Part shown: piece by piece, positions 17,190 through 26,449 of the stretch
Numbering within the stretch: the stretch's first letter is position 1
How the letters are laid out: each line of letters starts with the position of its first letter
Source: Streptomyces sp. NBC_00234
GTDB taxonomy: Bacteria; Actinomycetota; Actinomycetes; Streptomycetales; Streptomycetaceae
NCBI RefSeq assembly: GCF_036195325.1
Contig: NZ_CP108101.1
Coordinates: 7,130,001-7,194,000, forward strand
DNA: 64,000 nucleotides
Direction: 5' to 3'
Position numbers and translations under genes: made by a program
The notes under the pieces: model-generated
Told to the model about the DNA's origin: nothing
Database searches by the model: none
The model's input: only the letters and a program-made list of their open reading frames with translations

Positions 17190-18770
17190 ATGGCTTACGA
17201 CCAGCACTACGACGTCATCGTCATCGGTACCGGGGCCGGCGGCGGTACTCTCGCGCACCGGCTCGCTCCCACCGGCAAGCGGGTGCTGATCCTTGAACGC
17301 GGCGACTACTTGCCGCGAGAGCGGGACAACTGGGACTCCACCGCAGTCTTCGTCAAGGGCAAGTACCGCGCGCCCGAGTTCTGGTACGACAAGCACGGCA
17401 ACGAGTTCCCGCCGGAGGTCAACTACTACGTCGGGGGCAACACCAAGTTCTACGGCGCCGCACTCTTCCGGCTGCGTCCCGAGGACTTCGGAGAGCTGCG
17501 CCACCACGACGGCGTCTCACCGGCGTGGCCGATCCGCTACGAGGACCTGGAGCCGTACTACACACAGGCCGAGCAGCTGTACCTGGTGCATGGACGGCAC
17601 GGCGAGGACCCGACCGAAGGTTCGGCGAGCGGCCAGTATCCGCACCCGCCGGTGGAGCACGAGCCGCGCATCCAGCAGCTCAGCGACGACCTCGAGAAGA
17701 AGGGGCTGCACCCCTTCCACCTCCCCATCGGAGTGAACCTCACCCAGGACGAGAACGGCCGGGCCACGCACGCCAGCGCCTGTATCCGATGCGAGCGGGT
17801 CGACGGCTTTCCCTGCCTGCTGGGCGCCAAGTCCGACGCCCAGGTGATCTGCGTCGATCCCGCTCTGAAGCACGACAACGTCACCATGCTCACGGGCGCC
17901 GACGTGCGGCGGCTGGAGACCGATGCGACCGGACGCACCGTCACCGGAGTCGTGGCGGAGTTCGACGACGGAAGCACCCAGGTGTTCCGCGCCGACATCG
18001 TGGTGGTCGGCTGCGGCGCGGTCAACTCCGCCGCCCTTCTGCTGCGTTCGGCGAACGACAAGCACCCCGGCGGTCTGGCCAACAGCTCGGACACGGTGGG
18101 CCGCCACTACATGCGCCATAACAACCTCGCGCTGATGGCGGTGTCGAAGGAGCCCAACCCGACCAGGTTCCAGAAGACCCTGGCCCTGCACGACTGGTAC
18201 CTGGGGGCGGATGACTGGGACTTTCCGCTCGGCGGCATTCAGATGCTCGGCAAGTCCGACGCCGAGCAGATCCATGGCGAGGCCCCGCGCTGGGCCGGCG
18301 CAGTCCTGCCGGACATGCCGTTCGAGATGCTGGCCCACCACGCCGTCGACTTCTGGCTGTGCGGCGAGGACCTTCCGCTCCCCGAGAACCGGGTCACCCT
18401 GGACCAGGATGGTGCCATCCACCTGGCGCTCGACGAGAAGAACAACATCGCCGGGCTCAAGCGCCTCCAGCACAAGCTCCAGGGCATGCTCGGCCACCTG
18501 GGCATGCACGAACACCACTTGCTGTCGCACAGCATCTATCTGCACAAGGGCATGCCCATCGGCGCCACCGCACATCAGGCCGGCACCGTCCGGTTCGGCG
18601 ACGACCCGAAGAGCTCCGCACTGGACGTCAACTGCAAGGCCCACGACCTGGACAACCTCTACGTCGTCGACACGAGTTTCTTCCCGAGCATCGGGGCCGT
18701 GAACCCGTCCCTGACCGCCATCGCCAACGCCCTGCGGGTCGGCGACCACATCGCGGCCCGCCTGAGCTGA
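17190..18770 (+). CDS. GMC-family FAD-dependent oxidoreductase
   Basis: This 526-residue flavoenzyme belongs to the glucose-methanol-choline oxidoreductases, which oxidise alcohols and sugars. The FAD motif GTGAGG is at residues 13-18, the GMC flavin-contact region appears as YYVGGNTKFYGAALFRLR, and the C-terminal part shows GATAHQAGTVRFG with the probable catalytic His, then VDTSFFPSIGAVNPSLTAIANALR. No Tat or Sec signal is present. ATG 17190 has no strong Shine-Dalgarno. A hairpin follows downstream. The substrate cannot be assigned; adjacency to a GH15 enzyme suggests carbohydrate oxidation, as inference only. Confidence 0.88.
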   Translation: MAYDQHYDVIVIGTGAGGGTLAHRLAPTGKRVLILERGDYLPRERDNWDSTAVFVKGKYRAPEFWYDKHGNEFPPEVNYYVGGNTKFYGAALFRLRPEDFGELRHHDGVSPAWPIRYEDLEPYYTQAEQLYLVHGRHGEDPTEGSASGQYPHPPVEHEPRIQQLSDDLEKKGLHPFHLPIGVNLTQDENGRATHASACIRCERVDGFPCLLGAKSDAQVICVDPALKHDNVTMLTGADVRRLETDATGRTVTGVVAEFDDGSTQVFRADIVVVGCGAVNSAALLLRSANDKHPGGLANSSDTVGRHYMRHNNLALMAVSKEPNPTRFQKTLALHDWYLGADDWDFPLGGIQMLGKSDAEQIHGEAPRWAGAVLPDMPFEMLAHHAVDFWLCGEDLPLPENRVTLDQDGAIHLALDEKNNIAGLKRLQHKLQGMLGHLGMHEHHLLSHSIYLHKGMPIGATAHQAGTVRFGDDPKSSALDVNCKAHDLDNLYVVDTSFFPSIGAVNPSLTAIANALRVGDHIAARLS

Positions 18771-18812
18771 CTTGATGCGAGGGCGGGCCGTACACGGCAA
18801 TCAGGCACATAA

Positions 18813-18834
18813 TGCCCCCTCTGGGTCGGGGGCA
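18813..18834 (+). terminator. hairpin terminator
   Basis: TGCCCCC and GGGGGCA form a perfect 7-bp stem with an 8-base loop, 42 bases past the GMC gene stop. No T-run follows. Confidence 0.45.
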
Positions 18835-19023
18835 CGCCGGATAACGCAGCCGGACGAGCACAGACCATCGAGCTTCCCCCGAGAGCGGCTGGAGTGGCTG
18901 GTTGCGCCGTACGGATGACTCCGGCCGCCCTGGGGGTGCGGCGAGTCTGCCGCCCCTGCCCCGGCCTGCTTGTCTGGGCGGCTGAATCAGCCTGCGTTGC
19001 GGTGCGATGGGTGTGGAGACGTA

Positions 19024-20460
19024 ATGAGTCAACTGGATCTGGCGCGCTTGCAGTTTGCGATGACGTCGATCTACCACTTCCTGTTCGTCCCGGTGACCAT
19101 CGGGCTGAGTCTGCTCACGGCCGTGCTTCAGACCGCCTGGCACCGAGGCGGGCGGCCCGAGTACCTGCGGCTGACGAAGTTCTTCGGGACCCTGCTGGTG
19201 ATCAACGTCGCCGTCGGCGTGGTGACCGGCCTGGTCCAGGAGTTCCAGTTCGGCATGGACTGGTCGGGCTACGCCCGCACGGTGGGTGACGTGTTCGGGG
19301 CGCCACTGGCCATGGAGGGCCTCGCGGCGTTCTTCCTGGAGTCGACCTTCCTCGGCCTGTGGATCTTCGGCTGGGACAAGCTGTCCAAGCGCGTCCACCT
19401 GGCGACGATCTGGGCTGTGGCAGCCGGCAGCGCACTGTCGGCGCTGTTCATCATGGCGGCTAACTCCTGGATGCAGCACCCGGTCGGCTATGCCATCGAC
19501 CCGTCCACCGGCCGACCGCAGCTCAACGACGTGTGGGCGCTGTTCACCAACCCGGTCTTCCTCCGCGGCTACCTGCACGTGGTGCTGGCTGCCCTGGTCA
19601 CCGGTTCGATGGTCATGCTCGCCGTCTCCGCATGGCACCTGCGCAAAGACCTCCGCGACGACGAGGCAGGCGTCGAGAACAAGGGTGACCCGCAGAAGAC
19701 GAAGGATTCGGCCTCGGCGTTCCGGCTGTCTGCCCGCTTGTCCCTGTTGGTCCTGGTGCCCGCCTGCATGTTCGCCATGCTCGTCGGCAGCGAACTCGGC
19801 GTGACCGAGGGCAAGTACCAACCGATGAAGATCGCTGCCGCAGAGGCGCAGTGGGAGACCTGCCAACCCTGCTCCTTCTCGCTCTTCCAGATCGGCGGCG
19901 GCAACGGCGACCAGACACCCACGCAGATCCTGGAAGTCCCCCACCTGCTGTCCCTGCTGGCCACCAACCACTGGAACGGCAAGGTCCTCGGCCTCAACGA
20001 GGTCAACAGCCAGTACGAGCAGGCGTACGGTCCGGGCAACTACGTGCCCAACGTCTTCATCCAGTACTGGTCAATGCGCGTCATGGCCTACCTGTCCGTG
20101 CTCGCCCTCCTCGTCGGCCTGTGGGGCCTGTGGCTGCTGCGAGGCAAGCGGCTCACGCACTCCCACTGGTTCCTGACCGCCGCGGTCTGGGCCGTTCCGC
20201 TGCCGTTCCTCATCAACACCGCCGGCTGGCTCCTCACCGAGAACGGCCGCCAGCCCTGGATCGTGCAGGGCATCCAGCTGACGAAGGACGGCGTCTCCTC
20301 CTCCGTCAGCACCACCGAGGTCGCCATCAGCATCGTGGCCTTCTTCCTCCTCTACGCCGCACTGGCCGTCGTCGCCGCCGTGCTGATGACACGCCACGCC
20401 CGAAAGGGCGCGGGCCCCACGCACAAGGACGACCAGCCCGCCCCCGAGATGACCTACTGA
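19024..20460 (+). CDS. cydA: cytochrome bd ubiquinol/menaquinol oxidase subunit I
   Basis: The 478-residue membrane protein is subunit I of the cytochrome bd terminal oxidase, which oxidises menaquinol and reduces O2 to water with high affinity. It shows the N-terminal haem-ligand helix (FAMTSIYHFLFVPVTIGLSLL pattern, from LQFAMTS), the GLVQEFQFGMDWSGY segment and about nine membrane helices. The Q-loop is short, as in actinobacteria. ATG 19024 is preceded by GGAG at 19015-19018; an upstream GTG frame at 18970 lacks this support. cydB follows after 26 bases. No clear redox-repressor (Rex-type) palindrome is visible in 18771-19023. Confidence 0.95.
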   Translation: MSQLDLARLQFAMTSIYHFLFVPVTIGLSLLTAVLQTAWHRGGRPEYLRLTKFFGTLLVINVAVGVVTGLVQEFQFGMDWSGYARTVGDVFGAPLAMEGLAAFFLESTFLGLWIFGWDKLSKRVHLATIWAVAAGSALSALFIMAANSWMQHPVGYAIDPSTGRPQLNDVWALFTNPVFLRGYLHVVLAALVTGSMVMLAVSAWHLRKDLRDDEAGVENKGDPQKTKDSASAFRLSARLSLLVLVPACMFAMLVGSELGVTEGKYQPMKIAAAEAQWETCQPCSFSLFQIGGGNGDQTPTQILEVPHLLSLLATNHWNGKVLGLNEVNSQYEQAYGPGNYVPNVFIQYWSMRVMAYLSVLALLVGLWGLWLLRGKRLTHSHWFLTAAVWAVPLPFLINTAGWLLTENGRQPWIVQGIQLTKDGVSSSVSTTEVAISIVAFFLLYAALAVVAAVLMTRHARKGAGPTHKDDQPAPEMTY

Positions 20461-20486
20461 GGTCACGATCCGCCGGAAGGCCCACG

Positions 20487-21500
20487 ATGGAATTCACCAC
20501 CCTCTGGTTCATCCTCATCGGCGTACTGTGGGTCGGCTTCTTCGTCCTGGAGGGCTTCGACCTCGGCGTCGGTATGCTCCACGGACTGCTCTCCCGCGAC
20601 GAAGCGAGCCGACGGGCCGTCCTCCACACCATCGGACCGGTATGGGACGGCAACGAAGTCTGGCTGGTCACGGCGGGCGCCGCGATGTTCGCCGCCTTCC
20701 CGGGCTGGTACGCGACCCTCTTCTCCGGCTTCTACCTCGCCCTCGTCCTCCTCCTGGCCGGACTCATCGTCCGCGGCATCGCCGTCGAATACCGCGACCG
20801 CGTCGACAGCACGCAATGGCGACGGACGTGGACCATCCTGCTGACTGCCGGCAGTCTGACCGTTCCATTCGTGCTCGGTATCGCCCTCGGAGACCTGCTC
20901 CACGGCGTACCGATCGGCCGCGACCAGGAGTACGCAGGCACCTTCGCGGACCTGTTCACCGGCTACGGCGTCTTCAGCGGAATCACTCTGACCGTGCTCT
21001 GCCTCTTTCATGGCGCGACCTTCCTCGCCCTGAAGACCAGCGGGGAAATCCGCGACAAGGCCCACCGGCTGGCCCGTGTCAGTGTCCTGCCCGCCGGCTT
21101 GGTCGTCCTCGCCTTCGTGTTCTGGACACGCTCCCTCGCCGACCAGGGCATCCTCCTCAACCTCGTTGAACTCGCTGCCGTCCTGGCCGTGGCCGCGGCG
21201 GCCTGGGCCATCGGCAGCGGCCACGACGGATGGGCCTTCGGAGCCACTACCGTCGCGATGGCCGCAACCGTTGGGTCGCTGTTCACCGAGCTCTACCCGA
21301 GGGTCATGGTCTCCAGCACCAGCGGCGCCTTCGATCTGACCGTCGACAACACGGCGTCCGGCCCCTACGCGCTGAAGGTCTTGACGGTCGTCGCCCTGGT
21401 CCTGCTCCCCGTCGTCCTCGTCTACCAGGGCTGGACCTACCACGTCTTCCGCAAGCGGATCTCCGCCGACCACTTCCCCACTCCGGGCAAGGCGTCGTGA
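20487..21500 (+). CDS. cydB: cytochrome bd oxidase subunit II
   Basis: The 337-residue membrane protein is subunit II of cytochrome bd. It opens with MEFTTLWFILIGVLWVGFFVL and shows the conserved EGFDLGVGML and GPVWDGNEVWLVTAGAAMFAAFP blocks, with about eight membrane helices. ATG 20487 has GGAAGG 6 bases upstream. It forms an operon with cydA. The ABC transporter cydCD (glutathione/cysteine exporter needed for haem insertion), which often follows cydAB in actinobacteria, is not present; a transposase remnant occupies the position just downstream. Confidence 0.95.
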   Translation: MEFTTLWFILIGVLWVGFFVLEGFDLGVGMLHGLLSRDEASRRAVLHTIGPVWDGNEVWLVTAGAAMFAAFPGWYATLFSGFYLALVLLLAGLIVRGIAVEYRDRVDSTQWRRTWTILLTAGSLTVPFVLGIALGDLLHGVPIGRDQEYAGTFADLFTGYGVFSGITLTVLCLFHGATFLALKTSGEIRDKAHRLARVSVLPAGLVVLAFVFWTRSLADQGILLNLVELAAVLAVAAAAWAIGSGHDGWAFGATTVAMAATVGSLFTELYPRVMVSSTSGAFDLTVDNTASGPYALKVLTVVALVLLPVVLVYQGWTYHVFRKRISADHFPTPGKAS

Positions 21501-21539
21501 GAGTCGTTCACCGGGCGGAGCGGTAACGGCGCCACCGGA

Positions 21540-21776
21540 CAGGCAACGGCCTGGCCGAGCTGCGTCTGGGCGATCGGCGGTGTGCCGGTCGAGCCTGGTC
21601 AGCAGATCGTCCAGGTCGGTGGTGGCGAACTTCCACCGGAACGGCTCTGCCGTGGCGTTGTAGCGGTTCTCGACGTCCCGGAGTCGGTCCCTGGCTTGGG
21701 TCAGGCCGGTGAAGTCGTTGGGTTGGACGACTTTGCGCTGAACGGCGGAGGATACGTACAGATCAAGCTGAAGACC
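21540..21776 (-). pseudogene. IS630-family transposase C-terminal remnant
   Basis: Minus-strand translation shows QRKVVQPNDFTGLTQARD, then NRYNATAEPFRWKF and DLDDLLTRLDRH, the typical C-terminal end of IS630-type transposases. The N-terminal catalytic DDE domain is missing, and the frame runs on into unrelated sequence without a proper stop, so this is a dead fragment. Edges are approximate. No terminal inverted repeats were recognised. It lies between cydB and the DUF4246 gene. Confidence 0.75.
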
Positions 21777-21887
21777 GAACCCGTGCCTCCGCAACGCCGC
21801 ACCAGCGGACAGAGACCAAAGGCCGCGGTGTCTGTCTGCTGAGCTATCCTTCCCGCCACCGCGCACCGACTGTAGGGACCACGAGAA

Positions 21888-23396
21888 TTGACCGGCTTGT
21901 CTGCTTTCCCGCTGCCCTTCAGGGCTTCCCGTTCCAAAGCGTTCGCGATACCCCGAACGCTGCGGGAACTTCAGATGATGCAGTGCAGCGCGCACATTCG
22001 GGCGAAGCCGGGGTGGTTCGACAAGATGCACGATGCCGACATCGTCGCCAGGTGGACGCAGGAAGCGGTCGCTCAGGGCCTCACCGAAGCGCAGGTTCGC
22101 TACGTGCTTGCCGAACTCGTGCACTACGCCGCGCTGCGGGACGGACGAACCGGCATCGAGGTGTCCGCCGTCGACGGGGTGTGGCAGTCGGACACGCTGG
22201 TCGACGACACGCTCGGATCCCGGCTGCGCGAGGCGGTCCGGGTTCTGGAACAGGTCCCCGAAGCAGAACGGGACTGGCATCCCGGATCCGGCGGCCAGGT
22301 ACTGGATCTGGTTCATCCCTCACTGTTCTGCCTGGTGGGAGAGGTGAGCGGTGCGCCCGAGCGGGCTTGGCTGAACCCGACGGACCGCTACTCGGCGTAC
22401 GAGTTCTCGGAGAAGTTCCAGTGGCTGCCCACGGACGTCGACGTCAGTGACGACGGCGAGGTCGCCTTCCGTTCCTACGTCAACAACGTCCACCCCGAGA
22501 CTCATCACGAACTGGCCTCGGTCCTGCCGGACTTTTTCGCGCGCATGCGCCCGCTGCTGGAGAACGTGCTCACCGATCTGCGCCATCCGCGGCCCCCGCG
22601 GATCGAGGCCGATCCTTTCGGGTGGTACGACTCGGAACCGGAGTTTCCGGACAGGTCCGCCTACAGTGATGCTGCGGCCCATGCAGAAGCCCTCAGCGCA
22701 TGGGAAGCGGCCCAGGACGACTGGTGGGAGAACCGCCGCCCGGTCATCCCGGACGCCCCGGCTTTCGCCCCGCCCGCGTTGCCCGATGAATCCGCCCGAG
22801 TCGACCTGCGTGGCCGCCGTCTTCAGGCCATCGTCAAGATCGCCACCGTTCGTCTCACGCCGGACAATCCCGATTACCCAGGCGGTTCCTGGCATGTCGA
22901 GGGGATGTTGAACGAGCGGATCGTCTCGACCGGCATCTATTACTGGGACAGCGAGAACATCACCGAAAGTCGGCTGAGTTTCCGGGCGGCACTCGACGAC
23001 CCGCCCTACGAACAGAACGACGACAACGGTCTGCGCGAGGTCTACGGCCTGGAGGACGAGGACGCACTGAACCAGATGCTGGGATCGGCATCGACGCCGG
23101 CGGGCCGCTGCCTGGCGTTCCCGAACATCCTGCAACACCGCGTCGGCCCATTCCGCCTCATGGACCCCACCCGCCCGGGACACCGCAAAATCCTTGCGTT
23201 CTTCCTGGTCGACCCGTCGGAGAAGATCGTCTCGACCTCCGATGTGGCACCGCAGCAACCGTGGTCCGACACCTCGACCATGACGCTCGAACAGGCCAAG
23301 AACTACCGCGAACAACTCATGCGGGAACGCAAGTTCTTCGTCGACGAACACAACGAGCAGCTCTACGAACGAGAATTCTCCCTCTGCGAGCACTGA
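21888..23396 (+). CDS. DUF4246 protein, possible Fe(II)/2-oxoglutarate oxygenase-like fold
   Basis: This 502-residue protein matches DUF4246 from end to end, beginning with the family-typical FPLPFRASRSKAFAIPRTLRELQMMQ block. The central HVEGMLNERIVSTGIYYWDSENITE and the later HRVGPFRLMDPTRPGHRKILAFFL contain an HxE and a downstream His/Arg arrangement reminiscent of the metal and 2-oxoglutarate ligands of Fe(II)/2OG oxygenases; this functional idea is inference. The start used is TTG 21888, because conserved residues begin only a few codons later; ATG 21975 would remove them. It appears to be a single-gene unit; function unknown. Confidence 0.75.
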   Translation: MTGLSAFPLPFRASRSKAFAIPRTLRELQMMQCSAHIRAKPGWFDKMHDADIVARWTQEAVAQGLTEAQVRYVLAELVHYAALRDGRTGIEVSAVDGVWQSDTLVDDTLGSRLREAVRVLEQVPEAERDWHPGSGGQVLDLVHPSLFCLVGEVSGAPERAWLNPTDRYSAYEFSEKFQWLPTDVDVSDDGEVAFRSYVNNVHPETHHELASVLPDFFARMRPLLENVLTDLRHPRPPRIEADPFGWYDSEPEFPDRSAYSDAAAHAEALSAWEAAQDDWWENRRPVIPDAPAFAPPALPDESARVDLRGRRLQAIVKIATVRLTPDNPDYPGGSWHVEGMLNERIVSTGIYYWDSENITESRLSFRAALDDPPYEQNDDNGLREVYGLEDEDALNQMLGSASTPAGRCLAFPNILQHRVGPFRLMDPTRPGHRKILAFFLVDPSEKIVSTSDVAPQQPWSDTSTMTLEQAKNYREQLMRERKFFVDEHNEQLYEREFSLCEH

Positions 23397-23481
23397 ACCT
23401 CTTCTGCCCGGAACACGTGGGGTCGGAGGCCGTATCGGAAGGAATCCGATACGGCCTCCGACCGTTCCGTGGGCCGGCGCG

Positions 23482-24339
23482 TCAGCGCCTGGCGGCACGC
23501 ACCGCCCGCAGATCCAGGATCCGGATGTCGTCGTGGAGCACGACGCGCGTGGGAACGTCCCCGTTCCCCAGCGACTGGCTGGGGCGGTAGAGCCCCCACT
23601 TGAGATAGCCGAAGTCCGTCGGGTTCTCGGGGTGGAACGTCCGCACGTTCTCGTAGGTCTGCCGCAGCGTGAACTGCGTCGCGCCCGGCAGCCGGGTGGA
23701 GATCCTGTAGTAGCCGGTGCTGTCGTCCGTCCAGCCCACGTCCACGCGGAAGTGCATCCACTCACCGAGGTACGGGCGGAAGTCGTCGACCACGCCGGCC
23801 TGGAGATCCAGGGTCGGCGACCGGAACGCGATGCTGTTCCGCTTGGTCATGAGATAGAAGGACGGAAGGTTTCCGCCCGCGTGCTTGCCCTGGAAGATGA
23901 TGTCGCCGCTCTCGGAGTCACCGGCTTCGTACGTCTTCCAGTCCTTCAACAGGACACTGAACTCGTAGCGGTGCTCGTCGCCCACATGGATCCTCCCCTC
24001 GGGGACGTCGTTCGTGGCGCTCTCGCTGCGCGGGGCCCCGTCGGAGACGTAACCGGGATCGCCCAGGGTCACCTTGTGGGCGATGGCGTTGTCCGTCCCC
24101 GATCCGACGACGTACGACGCGTCGGGCGCCGTCGCGTGCGTCGTGGTCAGGTCCGGAATGCCGGAATCCAGGCCGCCGTTCGCGTAGTCGATGTCCAGCA
24201 GGAGCGAGGAGCTGCGGGCCGGACCCTGTGAAGGGCGGTCCACCCCGCTCTGTCCCGCCTCCGCGGTGGCCAGTCCGGTGACGGCCAGTGCCCCCGCCAT
24301 CGCCGCGGCGACGGCGGACCGCCGTGTCGTCTTCCTCAT
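23482..24339 (-). CDS. secreted polysaccharide lyase (heparin lyase I-like fold)
   Basis: The 285-residue protein has a Sec signal peptide (MRKTTRRSAVAAAMAGALAV, cleavage near residue 30) and a jelly-roll lyase domain of the Polysacc_lyase type. Recognisable elements are YEFSVLLKDW, GDIIFQGKHAGGNLPSFYLM and LGEWMHFRVDVGWTDDSTGYYRI. These enzymes cleave uronic-acid polysaccharides by beta-elimination outside the cell. The ATG at 24339 overlaps the stop of the upstream beta-propeller gene (ATGA), so the two are translationally coupled. It is the last gene of the minus-strand carbohydrate locus. The substrate (a glucuronan, alginate or similar) is not deducible. Confidence 0.78.
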   Translation of the reverse strand: MRKTTRRSAVAAAMAGALAVTGLATAEAGQSGVDRPSQGPARSSSLLLDIDYANGGLDSGIPDLTTTHATAPDASYVVGSGTDNAIAHKVTLGDPGYVSDGAPRSESATNDVPEGRIHVGDEHRYEFSVLLKDWKTYEAGDSESGDIIFQGKHAGGNLPSFYLMTKRNSIAFRSPTLDLQAGVVDDFRPYLGEWMHFRVDVGWTDDSTGYYRISTRLPGATQFTLRQTYENVRTFHPENPTDFGYLKWGLYRPSQSLGNGDVPTRVVLHDDIRILDLRAVRAARR

Positions 24340-26357
24340 GACTGCGTCACCGGCCTGTCGTCGATCCGGACGAGGTGGTGGCCGCGCATCGTGTACAGTC
24401 GGCCGCTGCTGTCGGCGTTGACGTGCGGGCCGCTGTACCACGCGCCGTTGATCTCCGGGACGACCGTGCTGACGGCGAAGGTAGTCGGGTGGAAGCGGAA
24501 CAGCGTGGTGTCGGAGACGCCGTAGACCACGCCCCGGCTGGTCACCATGGCCGCGAAGCCGGGGCAGAGGGCGCGCACGTCGGCGGTGTGGATCACCCGG
24601 CGGATCGTGAGGTCGACGACGAAGAAGCCGCCCCTTCTCGTGAGTCCGTACAGGTGCCGGCCGCTCACCGCCAGCGCGGCCACGCCCGTGGCCAGGGGGA
24701 GATCGATGCGCCACAGCTCCCGCCCGGCGACCGGGTCGAAGGCGACGAGCGTGCCACGCGGCCCCTGTGTGGTGGGGTTGTCGCCTCCGAGGTAGGCGAT
24801 GCCGTCCCGTGTGGCGACGGCGCGCACCAGCTGGATTCCGTCGATCGGATTGATGTACGCGGACTTCCTGCCCGTCGTCGGTGAGTGGGTCCACAGGGAG
24901 CCGCCGCCTTCGGTGTCGGACTGCACACCGACCAGCAGGAGCCCGTTGACCGCGTCGTAGCAGACGTCGAGAGGACGGTTCTGCTCGCTCGGGAACTCCG
25001 CGAGCCGGTGGGGCTGCTCGTCGTTCGCGGGGTCGTACGTCCACATGCCCTGCGAGCTGTACTGGCCCGTGTAGAGCACCCCGTTCAGCACCTCGGCGTC
25101 CTTCGCCTCACCGGGCGCCCGGAGGTTGACCACGGTGCCGGAGCGCAGGTCGTGGCGGGCGACGACGTTGTTGCCGCCGACGTAGGCGTACTGGTGGTCG
25201 GCGGCGATCCCCATGGTCGTCTGCGGGCTGACGGGGGCGCCTGCCGGGCCGAGTTCGGTGATGACGGACGTACCGGCCGTTGTGTCGATCTCGCCGACGA
25301 AGCCGTAACCCGAGACGACGACCAGTGTCCCGTCGACGTGGTCCAGGCCCCAGATCTCGCCGAGGTCGGGTCCGTCGAAGGCGAGGGGGGCGACGGTGCG
25401 GGTCGTCATCGAGTAGGTGTGGAGTCCGGCATCGCCGGCGAAGTGGATCAGGTCGCCGTGCGCGGTCAGGTTCTTGGCCACCGCGCCGTGGGTGGGCGTC
25501 ACGGTGTACGAGGAGAGGTCGGCCAGGTCCATCACGGCGAGCTTGGCGGGCTCGGTCGATCCGGCCGTGCTGACGACGAGGTGGTCGCCGAAAACGGCGA
25601 GTTCGCGCAGACTGGGGTCCTTCGCCATCTCCGGCGGCGTGACATCGGTGAACGTGGCCGCCGCTCGGTCGTACGCGTACAGCGATGCCTTGCTCGCCCC
25701 GCCCCCACCGGCCAGGGTGCTGCCGGCTCCGAAGAAGACGGTCGAGTCCGTGGCCGCGACGGCCCTGGCCAGGGTGGCGTTCGGGTCGGGTATACCGAGC
25801 TTGGTCACCGCACCGGTGCCCGGGTCGTACATCCACAGCGCGGGTGCCTTCCCCGGCACACCGCCCACGGCGTACACGGTGCCGTCCGGGGCGACGGCGA
25901 GCTCGCGGATGTCACGGTCCTCGGTCCGGCCGATACCCACGGCGGGCTTGTCCGGAGTGCTCAGGTCCCAGCGGAAGAGGTTCGGCCTGCCCTCGTCGGC
26001 CTTGGCCAGGATGCCGGCGTACAGGTACCGGCCGGCGGGATCCGCGGCGAGGGCCTGGACCGAGTGCCCCGTGCCGAGGTCGGTCCTGGACACCACCGTG
26101 TGGGTCGGCAGGTGGAAGCCGATCAGCCGGGTGGGGGAGAGGTTGCGCGAGCCGATGTACACGGTGTCGCCGATCAGGAGCCCGCTCATGAGCGCGAACT
26201 GCTCGATGGCGGGGCCGAGGTCGGTGACGGTGGTGCGGGGCGGGGCCGGTGCGGCCTGTGCCGGGGCGGCGAGCAGCGGGGCCGCGGCTGCGGCGAGCCC
26301 GAGGGCGCCGCCGGACCGGAGCAGTTGACGCCTGCCCATCGACGGAGGGTGCTGCAT
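24336..26357 (-). CDS. Tat-exported beta-propeller protein
   Basis: This 673-residue protein begins with a twin-arginine signal (GRRQLLRSGG, then an Ala-rich hydrophobic segment ending APAQAAPAP). The mature part is a chain of about 40-50-residue repeats with patterns such as DPAGRYLYAGIL, APDGTVYAVGG, DHQYAYVGGN, TRDGIAYLGGD and DPVAGRELWRIDL, typical of YVTN/PQQ-like beta-propellers. ATG 26357 is the usual start for the family. It overlaps the lyase gene by 4 bases. A role in binding or cleaving the polysaccharide is suggested by context; propeller folds occur in several lyase families, but I could not assign it to one. Confidence 0.72.
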   Translation of the reverse strand: MQHPPSMGRRQLLRSGGALGLAAAAAPLLAAPAQAAPAPPRTTVTDLGPAIEQFALMSGLLIGDTVYIGSRNLSPTRLIGFHLPTHTVVSRTDLGTGHSVQALAADPAGRYLYAGILAKADEGRPNLFRWDLSTPDKPAVGIGRTEDRDIRELAVAPDGTVYAVGGVPGKAPALWMYDPGTGAVTKLGIPDPNATLARAVAATDSTVFFGAGSTLAGGGGASKASLYAYDRAAATFTDVTPPEMAKDPSLRELAVFGDHLVVSTAGSTEPAKLAVMDLADLSSYTVTPTHGAVAKNLTAHGDLIHFAGDAGLHTYSMTTRTVAPLAFDGPDLGEIWGLDHVDGTLVVVSGYGFVGEIDTTAGTSVITELGPAGAPVSPQTTMGIAADHQYAYVGGNNVVARHDLRSGTVVNLRAPGEAKDAEVLNGVLYTGQYSSQGMWTYDPANDEQPHRLAEFPSEQNRPLDVCYDAVNGLLLVGVQSDTEGGGSLWTHSPTTGRKSAYINPIDGIQLVRAVATRDGIAYLGGDNPTTQGPRGTLVAFDPVAGRELWRIDLPLATGVAALAVSGRHLYGLTRRGGFFVVDLTIRRVIHTADVRALCPGFAAMVTSRGVVYGVSDTTLFRFHPTTFAVSTVVPEINGAWYSGPHVNADSSGRLYTMRGHHLVRIDDRPVTQS

Positions 26358-26449
26358 GGGGGACTCCTTGGGTCGTCGTGCGGGACACGGAGGGGGGAGG
26401 AGCGGGTGCCGTGCGCGTGCCGGGCCGGTGGAACGGGGGACCGGAGCCG

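Noticed and set aside
20463..22316. 617-residue minus-strand frame spanning cydB and the DUF4246 start
   Set aside because: Only the part at 21540-21776 resembles a protein (transposase tail); the remainder is antisense to real genes.
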